Shown here piece by piece: positions 55,675 through 64,000 of a DNA stretch of 64,000 nucleotides (its first letter is position 1; each line of letters starts with the position of its first letter). Under the pieces are notes generated by a model. It worked only from the letters and a program-made list of their open reading frames with translations, made no database searches and was not told where the DNA came from. The DNA is taken from the NCBI RefSeq assembly GCF_004366735.1, contig NZ_SOQX01000005.1, positions 79,501-143,500 of the forward strand, written 5' to 3'. Origin of the DNA: Thiohalophilus thiocyanatoxydans (GTDB lineage: Bacteria; Pseudomonadota; Gammaproteobacteria; UBA6429; Thiohalophilaceae). The position numbers and the translations under genes were made by a program.

Positions 55675-56898
55675 TTAGAAACGATAACCGATATTGAACC
55701 CCATGGACTGCTCCGAGAGGCTTATTTTCGTGTTGTTGGGACCGGTTAACGTCTTCTCCGGAACCAGCATGTAGTGCCAGCCCAGATCCCAATGGTTATT
55801 GAGCGCGACGTTCATGCCCACGGTGTAATGGGTCTCGACAATGGCAGGCAAAAGCAAATTGTTACCGACCTCGTCTTCGCCGAAAGGCGATTCAGCATAA
55901 TTGTAACCGGCGCGCAGCGTCACCCGCTCGCTGGCATCGTAGGCGACACCCAACGCGTAAACGATCTGATCGTCCCAGCCTGGATCCATCGCAAACTCAG
56001 CCTCGCCCGGTCCCTTGACCGACAGCTTGTCCATGGTATCGGACCAGTTGAGCCACTTGATGTCGGTGGAGACCGTCAGGCTCCGGGTCGCCCGGTACGC
56101 CAAGCCGATTGCGGCCTGCTGGGGATAATCGAGATCCAGCTTGTAGGTACCGGCCGGAAAATCGTCACCCTTCACGCTGATATCGCCTTCCGCCAGCTGG
56201 TACTCCATCGGATCGAAGAACTGCTTGGACTTGTAGTTAAAGCCCAGGGTCAGTTGATCGTTCACATCGTACAGGATGCCGATTCCCATCCCGAGACCAA
56301 AGCCACTGGCGCCCCGGCCCAGGTCAAAATTTATGTCGCGGTATGAGTCACGCTGCTTGAAAGCCACCGACTGGTAATCGATATTCAGGGTCACGCCCAC
56401 GCTGTAGCGCTCGTTGACGTTCCAGGCAAACCCGGGCGCCATCTGCCAGAAAGAAATGTTGCTGTAGCCGTCCCAGTCTTGATTTGGCATCGTCGTGGTC
56501 GGCGCGTAATCCACGCCCATCCCAGAAGTGCCGTACATGCCGCCGCCGAAATAGACATCGCTGCCCCCGGAGGTGGGCGCGGTCCAGCCGATGGCCGGCA
56601 CGCCGTATATATCAACCGCACTGTTCGCCACATCGCCGCCGTTGGCAGTGAAATCGACGTCACGATCCGGCATAAAGGCCTCCATGGAAAAGTCAGCCCG
56701 GGCCCCGACGCGGGCCATGCCGGCCGGATTGGAGACCGCGGTCATGGCGCTGCCGGGATTGGCGGTCACGGCACCGCCGAGGCTCTTTTGATAGGCGCCG
56801 ACCCCGATCAGCTGGTAACCGTTGGTGGCATGGGCGGAAAATGAAAAGGTCGCGGTCAACAGTACGACGAGCCGCAGAATGTTCTGGATAGGTTTCAT
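55675..56898 (-). CDS. OmpP1/FadL-family outer membrane transporter
   Basis: The 407-residue protein has a signal peptide (ends AHA-TN), the FadL-type start TNGYQLIGVGAYQKSLGGA, with NPAG soon after, and a barrel ending in GFNIGYRF. The family takes hydrophobic compounds such as long-chain fatty acids or aromatics through the outer membrane by a side opening. Together with aceA-aceK and the lipase it may serve fatty acid use. It is a single gene. Confidence 0.9.
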   Translation of the reverse strand: MKPIQNILRLVVLLTATFSFSAHATNGYQLIGVGAYQKSLGGAVTANPGSAMTAVSNPAGMARVGARADFSMEAFMPDRDVDFTANGGDVANSAVDIYGVPAIGWTAPTSGGSDVYFGGGMYGTSGMGVDYAPTTTMPNQDWDGYSNISFWQMAPGFAWNVNERYSVGVTLNIDYQSVAFKQRDSYRDINFDLGRGASGFGLGMGIGILYDVNDQLTLGFNYKSKQFFDPMEYQLAEGDISVKGDDFPAGTYKLDLDYPQQAAIGLAYRATRSLTVSTDIKWLNWSDTMDKLSVKGPGEAEFAMDPGWDDQIVYALGVAYDASERVTLRAGYNYAESPFGEDEVGNNLLLPAIVETHYTVGMNVALNNHWDLGWHYMLVPEKTLTGPNNTKISLSEQSMGFNIGYRF

Positions 56899-57114
56899 AA
56901 CAGACTCACTTTTTTCTATTTTTTACAACAAGTTACCTCCCTGATAACTCACCAGCGCCGCTCGGGCAGCGCGCATGGTACCGCACCATAGCAATAAATT
57001 GAAAATATTCTAATATATTAACCTTAAGAAACAGGCAGGTATGCCCCAGACCCGGAACCGGGACGCAAGCGGCAGCCGCCAGCCACAAACGGGACCCATC
57101 AAGCCGGCCGGGGG

Positions 57115-58290
57115 TTATGCCGGGGCTCGGGACTCGCGCAGGGCCAGCGGCAAGAACAGCAGGGCGCAAAGCACTTCCAGTCCGCCGATGATCGCAAACG
57201 CCATCGGATAGGCCGGCAGACTGCTGTGGCTGAACAGTGCCAGCAGGGCGCCGCCACTGAGCGGCCCCAGCACGAAGCCGAGCGAACCGGCGAAGTTGAA
57301 CCCGCTCATCGCCAGCGCCTTGTGTTCCGGGCGGGAGAGATCGGCGACCAGCACCAGCGAAGGGGCGTACATCAGGGAGGCGGTCACCCCGCCGGCGAAC
57401 ATCAACCACCCAATCGCGCCGCCGGGGGCAAAACCGATGGCAATGAGCATGATCCCGTAGGCCGCGCTGCCACCCAGCATCATCAGTAACGGATTCCAGC
57501 GCTGCGACAACAGCCCGGCCGGATAGGTGAGCAGTGAGAACGGGATCAGAAACAGTGCCATTACCATGCCGATCGCCGCCGCACCCAGACCGATGACATT
57601 GCTCAGGTAGAGCGACAAGGTGGAAACGATAAATCCCACTGTGAGCCGATCGACAAAGGCAAAGGTATAGGGCAGCAGCAGGCGGCGATTCTGCGGCAAG
57701 GCGCGCAGCAGAGCGCCAATCCGCTGATGGGTGTGTTGCGCGGGCCGGTCACGCAACAGCAGCAGGGCAAACAGTGTCAGTCCACCCAGCAGCCAGAAGC
57801 TCATTTGCAACACCTGTTCGGCGCCCTGCTGTTCGCCGATAAACCCGCCCAGTGGCGCGCCGCTGGCGACGCCCAGCCCGACCGCGGCACCGACCAGCCC
57901 CATGGCCCCGCCGGTACCGCGCTGGCGTACATGATCCACCGCCAGCGCCATCAACAGGCTCAGACTGGTGATATGGGCGCAGCCTTCGACAAAGCGCCAG
58001 AGCAGATAGATCGAATAGTCCCAGTTCAGGGTCAGCATCAACAGGGAAAGTGCATTCACCGCCAGAGCCGCGACAATGATCGCCTTGCGCCGTCGCCACC
58101 AGTCGGAAAGCAGCCCGGCGATCGGAACAAACAGCAATGCACCGAACATGTTCGCCGCCATGAACAGGTGCTGTTCAAAATCTCCCAGTTGCGGGTAGCG
58201 GCCCAGAGTCAGCTCGCGCAACACAGGCACCATCCCCGTAACCGGCAGCATCAGCAGGTAAATGGTCAGAACGATAGGCGGTAAGGGCAT
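57115..58290 (-). CDS. MFS transporter
   Basis: The 391-residue protein has twelve hydrophobic helices with MFS motif A-like LLSDWWRRRKAI between helices 2 and 3 and a weaker one in the second half. It could export drugs or metabolites. No substrate is evident and the gene stands alone; the 216 bases before the FadL-family gene show nothing else. Confidence 0.82.
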   Translation of the reverse strand: MPLPPIVLTIYLLMLPVTGMVPVLRELTLGRYPQLGDFEQHLFMAANMFGALLFVPIAGLLSDWWRRRKAIIVAALAVNALSLLMLTLNWDYSIYLLWRFVEGCAHITSLSLLMALAVDHVRQRGTGGAMGLVGAAVGLGVASGAPLGGFIGEQQGAEQVLQMSFWLLGGLTLFALLLLRDRPAQHTHQRIGALLRALPQNRRLLLPYTFAFVDRLTVGFIVSTLSLYLSNVIGLGAAAIGMVMALFLIPFSLLTYPAGLLSQRWNPLLMMLGGSAAYGIMLIAIGFAPGGAIGWLMFAGGVTASLMYAPSLVLVADLSRPEHKALAMSGFNFAGSLGFVLGPLSGGALLALFSHSSLPAYPMAFAIIGGLEVLCALLFLPLALRESRAPA

Positions 58291-58376
58291 GGAGAGATAA
58301 TTTACAGATTCAAGCCAGCTTGACTTGCCACTGACAGAGCAGCGAACAGTTGATACTCAAGTGACCCACACAGAAT

Positions 58377-58422
58377 AAGGGGCGATGATAAGTCGAAGAA
58401 CTCATATTAATCACCGCCCCTT
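58377..58422 (-). terminator. Possible hairpin after the rhodanese gene
   Basis: AAGGGGCG (58377-58384) pairs with CGCCCCTT (58415-58422) around a 30-base loop. It lies 36 bases beyond the rhodanese stop. The T run is weak and the loop long, so termination is uncertain. Confidence 0.35.
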
Positions 58423-58457
58423 CCGGTTTTATTCAAGGCCGCAGTCAGGCGACAAGA

Positions 58458-59276
58458 TTATTTTATACCGAATTCTCGCATCATCTCGGCATAATAGGCC
58501 TCGGCGCCTTCATGCATGAAATAATAATCCTTGAGATTGACCCGCTCCAGCATATATTGTAACCAGCGAACCTGCTTGCCCACTTCATCGTATACGAGCA
58601 GTGTCTTGCTCTCCTTTTTCGCCTTCTCGATATACTGCTCAAGTTTCTGCCGGTCGTCCAGGCTCGCCCAGCGCTCCACGCCCGGAAACAGTCCCGTTGC
58701 ACCACGCTGGTATTTATCACGTACATCAATAATCAGGCTTTGTGAATCCTGGCTGTTGGCTTCATGACTGAATTTGTCGGGATCCAGCAGATGCTGCTGA
58801 AATTTGTTACGGGAAATAATGTCTTCCGGCTTGACCGGACTTTTACCCAGCAACTCGGCATGCTCGGGGTACGCCTGGGCCCATTCGAACACCCCGGCAT
58901 CATAGGCGTAGGTATCGGTGATCCCCTCGCTGGCCGCCTTCTTTGCAGCAAGATAGGACTTCATACAAGTCCGCCCGTTACAATAGAAGACAATGGGCTT
59001 GTCGGTACGATCCCGCAGCGCCTTGATCTCCGCCTCGAAGGCATTGCCGGCAACCGGAATATTCACCGCGCCGCTAATCCGCAAGGTATCGAACTCCAGG
59101 CTGGACCGGGCGTCCACCACCGTGACCTCATCCAACCTCTCCAGCAGCTCGCTCTGCTCAATAACACTAATAGCGGGAAATTCGGCCCGGCCGGGAAACC
59201 CCTCGTCATCGGCATACACGGCTGAGATCCAGAGCAGCCCGCTCAGGGCGAAGATAAAGACACGTCGAAACATCAA
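58458..59276 (-). CDS. Exported tandem rhodanese-domain protein
   Basis: The 272-residue protein has a signal peptide (ends VYA-DD) and two rhodanese domains. The first has the active loop CNGRTCMKS with C99. In the second the matching position reads VYDEVGKQ, with no cysteine, so only the first is likely active. Periplasmic rhodaneses move sulfane sulfur, fitting the sulfur-oxidising context. It stands alone. Confidence 0.85.
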   Translation of the reverse strand: MMFRRVFIFALSGLLWISAVYADDEGFPGRAEFPAISVIEQSELLERLDEVTVVDARSSLEFDTLRISGAVNIPVAGNAFEAEIKALRDRTDKPIVFYCNGRTCMKSYLAAKKAASEGITDTYAYDAGVFEWAQAYPEHAELLGKSPVKPEDIISRNKFQQHLLDPDKFSHEANSQDSQSLIIDVRDKYQRGATGLFPGVERWASLDDRQKLEQYIEKAKKESKTLLVYDEVGKQVRWLQYMLERVNLKDYYFMHEGAEAYYAEMMREFGIK

Positions 59277-59895
59277 AACATCCTCTATTAGTATATGGTC
59301 ATATTATAATTGACTCTTTTCGAAAAGTCTTCACTCCACTTCCTCAAGGCGATTCATCCAAGGTCCTGATGCATTAACTGTCGGGGTGGTCGGGTAGAGC
59401 CGTCTGCTGTACGCCGTTAATACCGGATAACTTGTGCGGTTACAGAGTTGATGTGTACAGAGCTTTACCGCCACCCTCGCCTCCAGCACTTCGGACCGAG
59501 GGATTCGACACAGCCGGTATAGGATCAATGATCCGGGCCCTGGCCATAGACGGGGTCGATCCAACTGTGTGCAGAAATCCTGCTCCGCGGCTTTCGCAGC
59601 AAACTGATACAGGCCAATCTGCAAAGTCAGCCACGCGATAAAACAGCCCCGATGACTCGGGCGCATCGCCATGCGCCGGTGTTTGTCGCATCTCCGATGA
59701 GTGGCATATTGAGGTCTGCCCTTTGCTTTCAGCCAATCGTCCACCGAGGGATGTCCCCGAGCCGGGCCGGGTCACCTTGCGCGGCTAAAGCGACACATTG
59801 CGAATTGTGTCTGATTTCAGGTTCACAATGGCTTGTATAGTAACCATTAGCCGCGCTCGAAGACCCTGCAACTGAAAACGGGAATATCAGTTCAT
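59277..59895. other. Long intergenic region without a recognised gene
   Basis: These 619 bases lie between the divergent rhodanese gene and the PDC sensor gene. Partial open frames exist on both strands, but none has a ribosome site or a recognised motif. An ATTGTG / CACAAT inverted repeat lies at 59804-59829. The region may be a decayed gene or hold regulatory RNA; nothing can be shown. Confidence 0.4.
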
Positions 59896-60840
59896 ATGCC
59901 ATGGAAACACAGTATTCGCCGCCAGCGTGCAGAGCTTGCGCGCGCATTGCGCCAACCCATGGCACAACTGGCACCACAACTGGTTCCCATCTGGGGCAAC
60001 CGCCGCCGGATGGAGACCCTGCTGGCGCGGAACATTTTCAAAATTCCCTATTGCTTGCAAGTGTACGTCCTGAAAACCGATGGCATACAGATAACCGATA
60101 ACATCGGGCACGGAGGAAGTATGCCCGGCCATTACCATCGGGATCGTTCCCGACGCCCGTACATGAAAGAGCTCGTACCGACACAGGATTTCCTGATTTC
60201 CGACGCCTACATGAGCCTCTCGGAGCAACGTCCCTCATTAACCGCCCTGCAGATCATTCGCAACGAACACGCAGTGCTCGGTTTCCTGGGTATCGACTTT
60301 GATTTGCGCGACTTGCCCGTCACCGCCGGGCTTTTCCGGCAATCCGCTGAATGGCGTCAGTTCAAGGGGGATCCGGCTATCAGGAACCTGGTATTTCAGC
60401 AATCCCGTGTAGAGAGTCCGCTGGACAGCAATATAGATCAGGTGATGAGCATCCTTGAGGAACTGCTGACCCAGAACGGAATATTCCAGGTGCAAATTCA
60501 TTTCTCCAGTAGCCAGGCGATTATCTGGCTGACACTCGATCCCTATCGCTATCGCCTGCTGGATATCGATGCCCTGACTGATCCGGATATCTGCCTCGCC
60601 TATCCTCACGAGCCCTATCCGTCGCTTGTCCTGATGGAACCGGAAAAAATCGCCGGGATTCTCAATACCTTCAAGGCTCTGCGCACCACTGATGAAACCT
60701 TTTATCTGCGCCAGGCGTCGATCAATATTTTCAGCGGCATGGTCAGCGTTACTTTCTCATGCGATGGAACACACTATATGCGTTATGATGAATTCCTCGA
60801 AAAAAATACCGCATTCTGGTTTGGGAACTCTGCTGCCTGA
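59896..60840 (+). CDS. Stand-alone PDC/Cache-like sensor-domain protein
   Basis: The 314-residue protein carries a PDC (PAS-like) sensor core (GHYHRDRSRRPYMKEL, DFLISDAYMSLSEQRPSLTA, given in part; LGFLGIDFDLRDL) normally found outside the membrane in chemoreceptors and cyclases. Here there is no signal peptide, membrane helix or output domain, so it is probably cytoplasmic and may control another protein. It converges on the adjacent diguanylate cyclase gene, 40 bases away. Confidence 0.65.
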   Translation: MPWKHSIRRQRAELARALRQPMAQLAPQLVPIWGNRRRMETLLARNIFKIPYCLQVYVLKTDGIQITDNIGHGGSMPGHYHRDRSRRPYMKELVPTQDFLISDAYMSLSEQRPSLTALQIIRNEHAVLGFLGIDFDLRDLPVTAGLFRQSAEWRQFKGDPAIRNLVFQQSRVESPLDSNIDQVMSILEELLTQNGIFQVQIHFSSSQAIIWLTLDPYRYRLLDIDALTDPDICLAYPHEPYPSLVLMEPEKIAGILNTFKALRTTDETFYLRQASINIFSGMVSVTFSCDGTHYMRYDEFLEKNTAFWFGNSAA

Positions 60841-60880
60841 GCCTCCAGGGAGAGGAGAGGCTTGAGAGAGGGGGAGCGCT

Positions 60881-62305
60881 TCAGACTGCTTCCAGCGTAA
60901 ACCGGGTTACCTGATTCCGGCCGTTCGCCTTACTGGTGTACAACGCGTTGTCAGCGACTTCAATCACATCATGTTTTTCATAGCAGGAATTGCAGGTCGC
61001 CACCCCTACGCTGATAGTTACGTGAACTTCTCCGGCGGAGGTTGATACCGTTTTCTGTGAAATGGCGCAGCGCAGCCGCTCAGCCAGCACCTGGGCTCCC
61101 TCAGCGTCGGTTTCGGGCAATATCACCATAAACTCTTCACCTCCATAGCGCGCGGCAAGATCAATTTGGCGAATTTCACTCAATATGACTTCCCCGACAT
61201 GTCGTAACACCTTATCGCCGGCCTGATGACCGTAGTTGTCGTTGACTTGCTTGAAATGGTCAAGATCAAATAATAGCACTGACAGAGGGCGTTCGAAACG
61301 CCGCGCACGCTCAAGTTCGTTATCAAGCAGTGTTTGCATATACGCGTGATTAAACAAACCTGTCAGTCCATCCTGGTGCGACAGCTCAAAGAGTTCTTTC
61401 TCACGCAACAATGTTCGGATAATGGGACGTAGCGCGATTACCGATAGAAGAATAACAACCAGCAGCACTACTAACAGTATACCGATGAGAATTAGCAGCT
61501 GACGATCGATGTCGGCAAAAAAACGATCCCTGTTTACAACAGCATACAATTGCCAGTTGTGTCCTTCCACGTATCGGGATTTGACAATATGAGCCTCATC
61601 GACCTCTCCACTGTCAAGGTATGTTTCAAGAACATCGACTGTGATTACATTGTGGCCTCCGTGCGGCCAGTAGATGATCTCCCCATCTTTGACAATGGCA
61701 TAACAGCCCTGTTCATCCAGGGTCGATTCGACAATCTTTTCGATGCCGACATCATCCATCACCAGTATGTCTGCCCCGACCTTCCTTTCCCCTTTGTCGG
61801 CAATATTTGAGCAATACACTAAATATTCTTCATTCCCGACTTGCCTGCGCCCAAGCATACGGATTTCATCCAGTTCCCGGAGATTGCATTCGTTCACAAT
61901 ATGTTCGGGCAACGCCACCCCTACGGAAAACAGTAAATTACCGCCCGGGTCGAAGCGACTGATACCGACCGCCTCTCGATTTGCACCGAGGGCATCGGAA
62001 AGTTTGGGGGCGCTGAATGCAACAAGCTCTTCCTTGCTGACTTTCCCATCCAGATAGGCGATTTGCCTGTTGCGGATAGCCGTCCGGCTGGCACTCTGTC
62101 TTGCTAAATCGTAATGCTTGTCGAGCATACCCTGCAGCAACCAGAGCCCACCGTCGAGGTAATGGACGATTTCTTCCTCATGCTCCTCATGCAGGCGATC
62201 CACCAGCGGGCGGAAACCGAATAGATAGAAGGTGAGAATCAGTGTCAGGCCACTGACTACCATCACAAGGTATAATTTGGCGATATCCCGACGAAAATTT
62301 TCCAT
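60881..62305 (-). CDS. Membrane diguanylate cyclase with a periplasmic sensor
   Basis: The 474-residue protein has membrane helices at about 10-30 and 275-297 around a periplasmic Cache-like sensor of about 240 residues, then a GGDEF domain with YGGEEF and an I-site RQID five residues before it. It should make c-di-GMP with product inhibition in answer to a periplasmic signal. It converges on the PDC sensor gene. Confidence 0.88.
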   Translation of the reverse strand: MENFRRDIAKLYLVMVVSGLTLILTFYLFGFRPLVDRLHEEHEEEIVHYLDGGLWLLQGMLDKHYDLARQSASRTAIRNRQIAYLDGKVSKEELVAFSAPKLSDALGANREAVGISRFDPGGNLLFSVGVALPEHIVNECNLRELDEIRMLGRRQVGNEEYLVYCSNIADKGERKVGADILVMDDVGIEKIVESTLDEQGCYAIVKDGEIIYWPHGGHNVITVDVLETYLDSGEVDEAHIVKSRYVEGHNWQLYAVVNRDRFFADIDRQLLILIGILLVVLLVVILLSVIALRPIIRTLLREKELFELSHQDGLTGLFNHAYMQTLLDNELERARRFERPLSVLLFDLDHFKQVNDNYGHQAGDKVLRHVGEVILSEIRQIDLAARYGGEEFMVILPETDAEGAQVLAERLRCAISQKTVSTSAGEVHVTISVGVATCNSCYEKHDVIEVADNALYTSKANGRNQVTRFTLEAV

Positions 62306-62527
62306 TACTTTACACAGGAACTGGGTTAAGGTGGGCTGCTAACCATCGGATAGATAATTGGGCCATACCTGTCCGTCGGCAGAAGTGTGACGACCTTTAA
62401 CTAGTTTGTGACTCACCGGTTTACTGGGCACATAATGGCACGCTCTTGTTATCAATCGACACAAGCGAGATTGCATCCTGCAATAATAATTCAGGATTCC
62501 CCGGCCTCTGCTTATGACCTACCCACG

Positions 62528-62860
62528 TTACATATCATTGAGATAGGACTTGGCTTCTTCACCGGGATTGGGTAAACCCGCGATACGCCAGGCGTTGAGA
62601 CAGCTCTGAAACAGATCGTGAACCCAGAATTTGTCTTTCCCCAGCCGATGGCAGACGCTGTTCATGGCCGGCGCCACGCCAAACTTCTTGTAGTAATCCC
62701 GCAGACTGTAGATCACCAGCCAGTGGTCGTCTGTCAGCGGCGCCACTTTCAGTTGCTCCGCAATCGTGCTGGCCGTCTCTTCCGTCCACTGCGTCGGATC
62801 GACGATGAGGCCGGCTTCATCCATCTCCGGCAAATCTGTATTTTGTCTCACGGCGGTCAT
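62528..62860 (-). CDS. DsrC/TusE-family protein lacking both redox cysteines
   Basis: The 110-residue protein has the DsrC/TusE core (DEAGLIVDPTQWTEE, LTDDHWLVIYSLRDYYKKFG, MNSVCHRLGKDKF). In DsrC the final cysteine is next to last and another lies in CxIAGLP; here the first position reads W (AWRIAGLP) and the end is SYLNDM with no cysteine. Such forms have been set apart as regulatory DsrC-like proteins. I start at ATG 62860, preceded by AAGGAGGAACGT; the upstream ATG would add 15 residues. Confidence 0.85.
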   Translation of the reverse strand: MTAVRQNTDLPEMDEAGLIVDPTQWTEETASTIAEQLKVAPLTDDHWLVIYSLRDYYKKFGVAPAMNSVCHRLGKDKFWVHDLFQSCLNAWRIAGLPNPGEEAKSYLNDM

Positions 62861-63309
62861 ACGTTCCTCCTTGCGGTATTTACCGGGGAACTGTGTGGGC
62901 TTCATGATTCCGCTCTTGCTTCAAGTATAGACGACCACAACGTGAGTAAACGCGCAGACAAAAACATTTCCTGTGCAGGGATAACAACAACGGGACTGAC
63001 CGGTTTCAGCCCGTCAGTCGGGAATGGGCCGCACTGTTCACTTCCCGGGAAGGTCCCTTTCAGGCTGCAGCCATCGACAGCACAGCCGATCAGATGAATA
63101 GCGGGGCATACACGACTCCCGGCCGGATCCCGCCCCAGCAGCACAGCTAATCCGGCAACATTATTAAACATAGAGGGAGATAGACCATGGTACAGCCCAT
63201 CATCCTGTACAGCCGGTTACTGCTCGCACACGGCATGGCGTGGTGCTGTTGCCGGGTAAACCCTGATTCGCAAAAGCAGCGTAATCGACAGCAAAGCGGA
63301 CGATCGGGT
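62861..63309. other. Intergenic region without a supported gene
   Basis: These 449 bases lie between two minus-strand genes. A plus-strand frame from ATG 63187 has a GAGGGAG ribosome-like site but runs into the small exported gene on the other strand and is Arg/Pro-rich, so I do not call it. Confidence 0.45.
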
Positions 63310-63588
63310 TTATTTATCCCGGGTGGAGTCCCGGGTCCGCTGCAACCGGGTCCGCTCCAGCGGGATAATCCGGCTATAACCGTGAGCAACATTGCTCAAC
63401 ACACATTTTTGTTTATCACGGTAACAGCAGATATAGATCGCCGATTTGCCGGTTTCACTGACTGTGCCATTCGTCGCCTGGCAATAGGCGCGCGGGCTGA
63501 ATTCGGCAGCCTGCTGTGCCGTAACAGATGATTGACCGAACAACAGCAGTGCGCCTGTCACGACGAGGGATAACCATGCCTTGTTCAT
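63310..63588 (-). CDS. Small exported cysteine-containing protein
   Basis: From ATG 63588, with GAGGAG about 7 bases upstream, the 92-residue product has a signal peptide (ends SVTA-QQ) and four cysteines (AYCQAT, YICCYRDKQKC) that could form disulfides. The tail is basic. I do not recognise the family. It lies 30 bases after the partial methyltransferase gene on the same strand. Confidence 0.55.
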   Translation of the reverse strand: MNKAWLSLVVTGALLLFGQSSVTAQQAAEFSPRAYCQATNGTVSETGKSAIYICCYRDKQKCVLSNVAHGYSRIIPLERTRLQRTRDSTRDK

Positions 63589-63618
63589 AACCATTCTCCT
63601 CTGTTCGGTCGCCGCCTC

Positions 63619-64000
63619 TTATTGCGGGACGGCAACGATTTCCAGAACTTCTCCCTGGGTATGGGTCGTGCCGTCGTCGGCCAGATTGTAATCCCGCCAC
63701 AGCTGTACAAGATCCGCGTGCAACGCTGCCTGCCCCGCCGCATCCAGGGCGGCAAAGGCCCGAACCACCGGTCCGAAGTTTTGTCGATAAAACCCCACGA
63801 CCTCCTCGGGCGTATAGGGATAGCGGAATTCAAACAGCTGTCTGTCGAAATGCAGATCCACCGGCCTCTCGGCAAAGCGTTCCCTGACCCGGGATTCGGT
63901 ACCCCACATCAGCGGCGATGGCATCGGCGGCGGGGGCACATGCCGGGCCACGGTCTTGAAGAAGTGTCCAACGAAACCTTCCGGTGTCCAGTTGGCCATC
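63619..64000 (-). CDS. Class I SAM methyltransferase, C-terminal part (cut by window end)
   Basis: The visible 126 residues begin ANWTPEGFVGHFFKTVARH, with HVPPPPMPSPLMWG, the end of the methyltransferase fold seen in small-molecule class I methyltransferases of the UbiE/methyltransferase-25 type; the SAM-binding N-terminal part lies outside the window. The methionine at 63999 is probably internal. Substrate is unknown. Confidence 0.7.
   Translation of the reverse strand, partial: MANWTPEGFVGHFFKTVARHVPPPPMPSPLMWGTESRVRERFAERPVDLHFDRQLFEFRYPYTPEEVVGFYRQNFGPVVRAFAALDAAGQAALHADLVQLWRDYNLADDGTTHTQGEVLEIVAVPQ

Noticed and set aside
63187-63531. Plus-strand open frame with a GAGGGAG site
   Set aside because: Composition is rich in Arg, Pro and Gln, it has no family pattern, and it overlaps the exported minus-strand protein that has a signal peptide.

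Overview
The window looks like chromosomal DNA of a free-living gammaproteobacterium, moderately GC-rich, with tight operons and short gaps. Several genes point to a sulfur-oxidising, probably marine or halophilic organism (inference): a sulfide:quinone oxidoreductase, a TusA-DsrE2 sulfur-carrier pair, a DsrC-family protein, a periplasmic tandem rhodanese, a TauE/SafE exporter, a BCCT osmolyte transporter and a bacterial voltage-gated sodium channel. There are no rRNA or tRNA genes, no CRISPR array and no intact insertion sequence.

Layout. 1-4.1 kb: a TlpA-like redoxin, a GlcG/HbpS-like protein and a Cpx-type envelope stress module (kinase, regulator, divergent CpxP/Spy-like gene) with a CpxR-type site between them. 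4.4-7 kb: a small CDF-like transporter, an NsrR-type regulator, a CBS protein split by an in-frame amber codon, and a bacteriohemerythrin with an FNR-type promoter. 7.2-15.2 kb: a stand-alone EF-G2, a CnoX-like protein, a cold shock protein, a metallo-beta-lactamase-fold protein, the cytochrome b561/YceI pair and an SLC13 transporter. 15.4-19.8 kb: a Fur-type-controlled iron or heme uptake operon, tonB-exbB-exbD-hemP-receptor; hemP is only 59 codons. 20-29.8 kb: a diguanylate cyclase, a candidate 29-aa membrane protein, the glyoxylate-bypass genes aceA-aceK, an HD-GYP protein with an altered metal site, a lone GspE-type ATPase and an amidohydrolase. 30-38.5 kb: two unrelated class I aldolases around a porin with a Fur-like box, an SQR-hemerythrin operon, a methyltransferase, the sodium channel and TauE/SafE. 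38.7-45.3 kb: two small unknown proteins, a cNMP-binding diguanylate cyclase, an EamA transporter and a 980-aa PAS/GAF/HD-GYP phosphodiesterase. 45.4-49.8 kb: an old yellow enzyme, a CxxC carboxymuconolactone decarboxylase-family protein, a NemR-like TetR regulator, a peroxiredoxin-like protein, DsrE2 and TusA. 50-64 kb: transglutaminase-like protein, ClpX-type zinc-finger protein, lipase, BCCT carrier, FadL-family porin, MFS transporter, rhodanese, lone PDC sensor, another diguanylate cyclase, DsrC-family protein and a truncated methyltransferase.

How they may work together. The most notable pattern is a set of four related 16-bp palindromes, two in the tetR/carboxymuconolactone decarboxylase intergenic region and two upstream of tusA. 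In both places the predicted -35 hexamer lies inside the first palindrome and the second lies just past the -10. This suggests one TetR regulator with a NemR-like cysteine joins electrophile and peroxide defence to sulfane-sulfur handling. A second theme is c-di-GMP: three GGDEF and two HD-GYP proteins. A third is oxygen, NO and sulfide sensing: an NsrR-type regulator, two hemerythrins, SQR and several FNR-type boxes. Function calls rest on recognised motifs and family knowledge; no similarity search was run.
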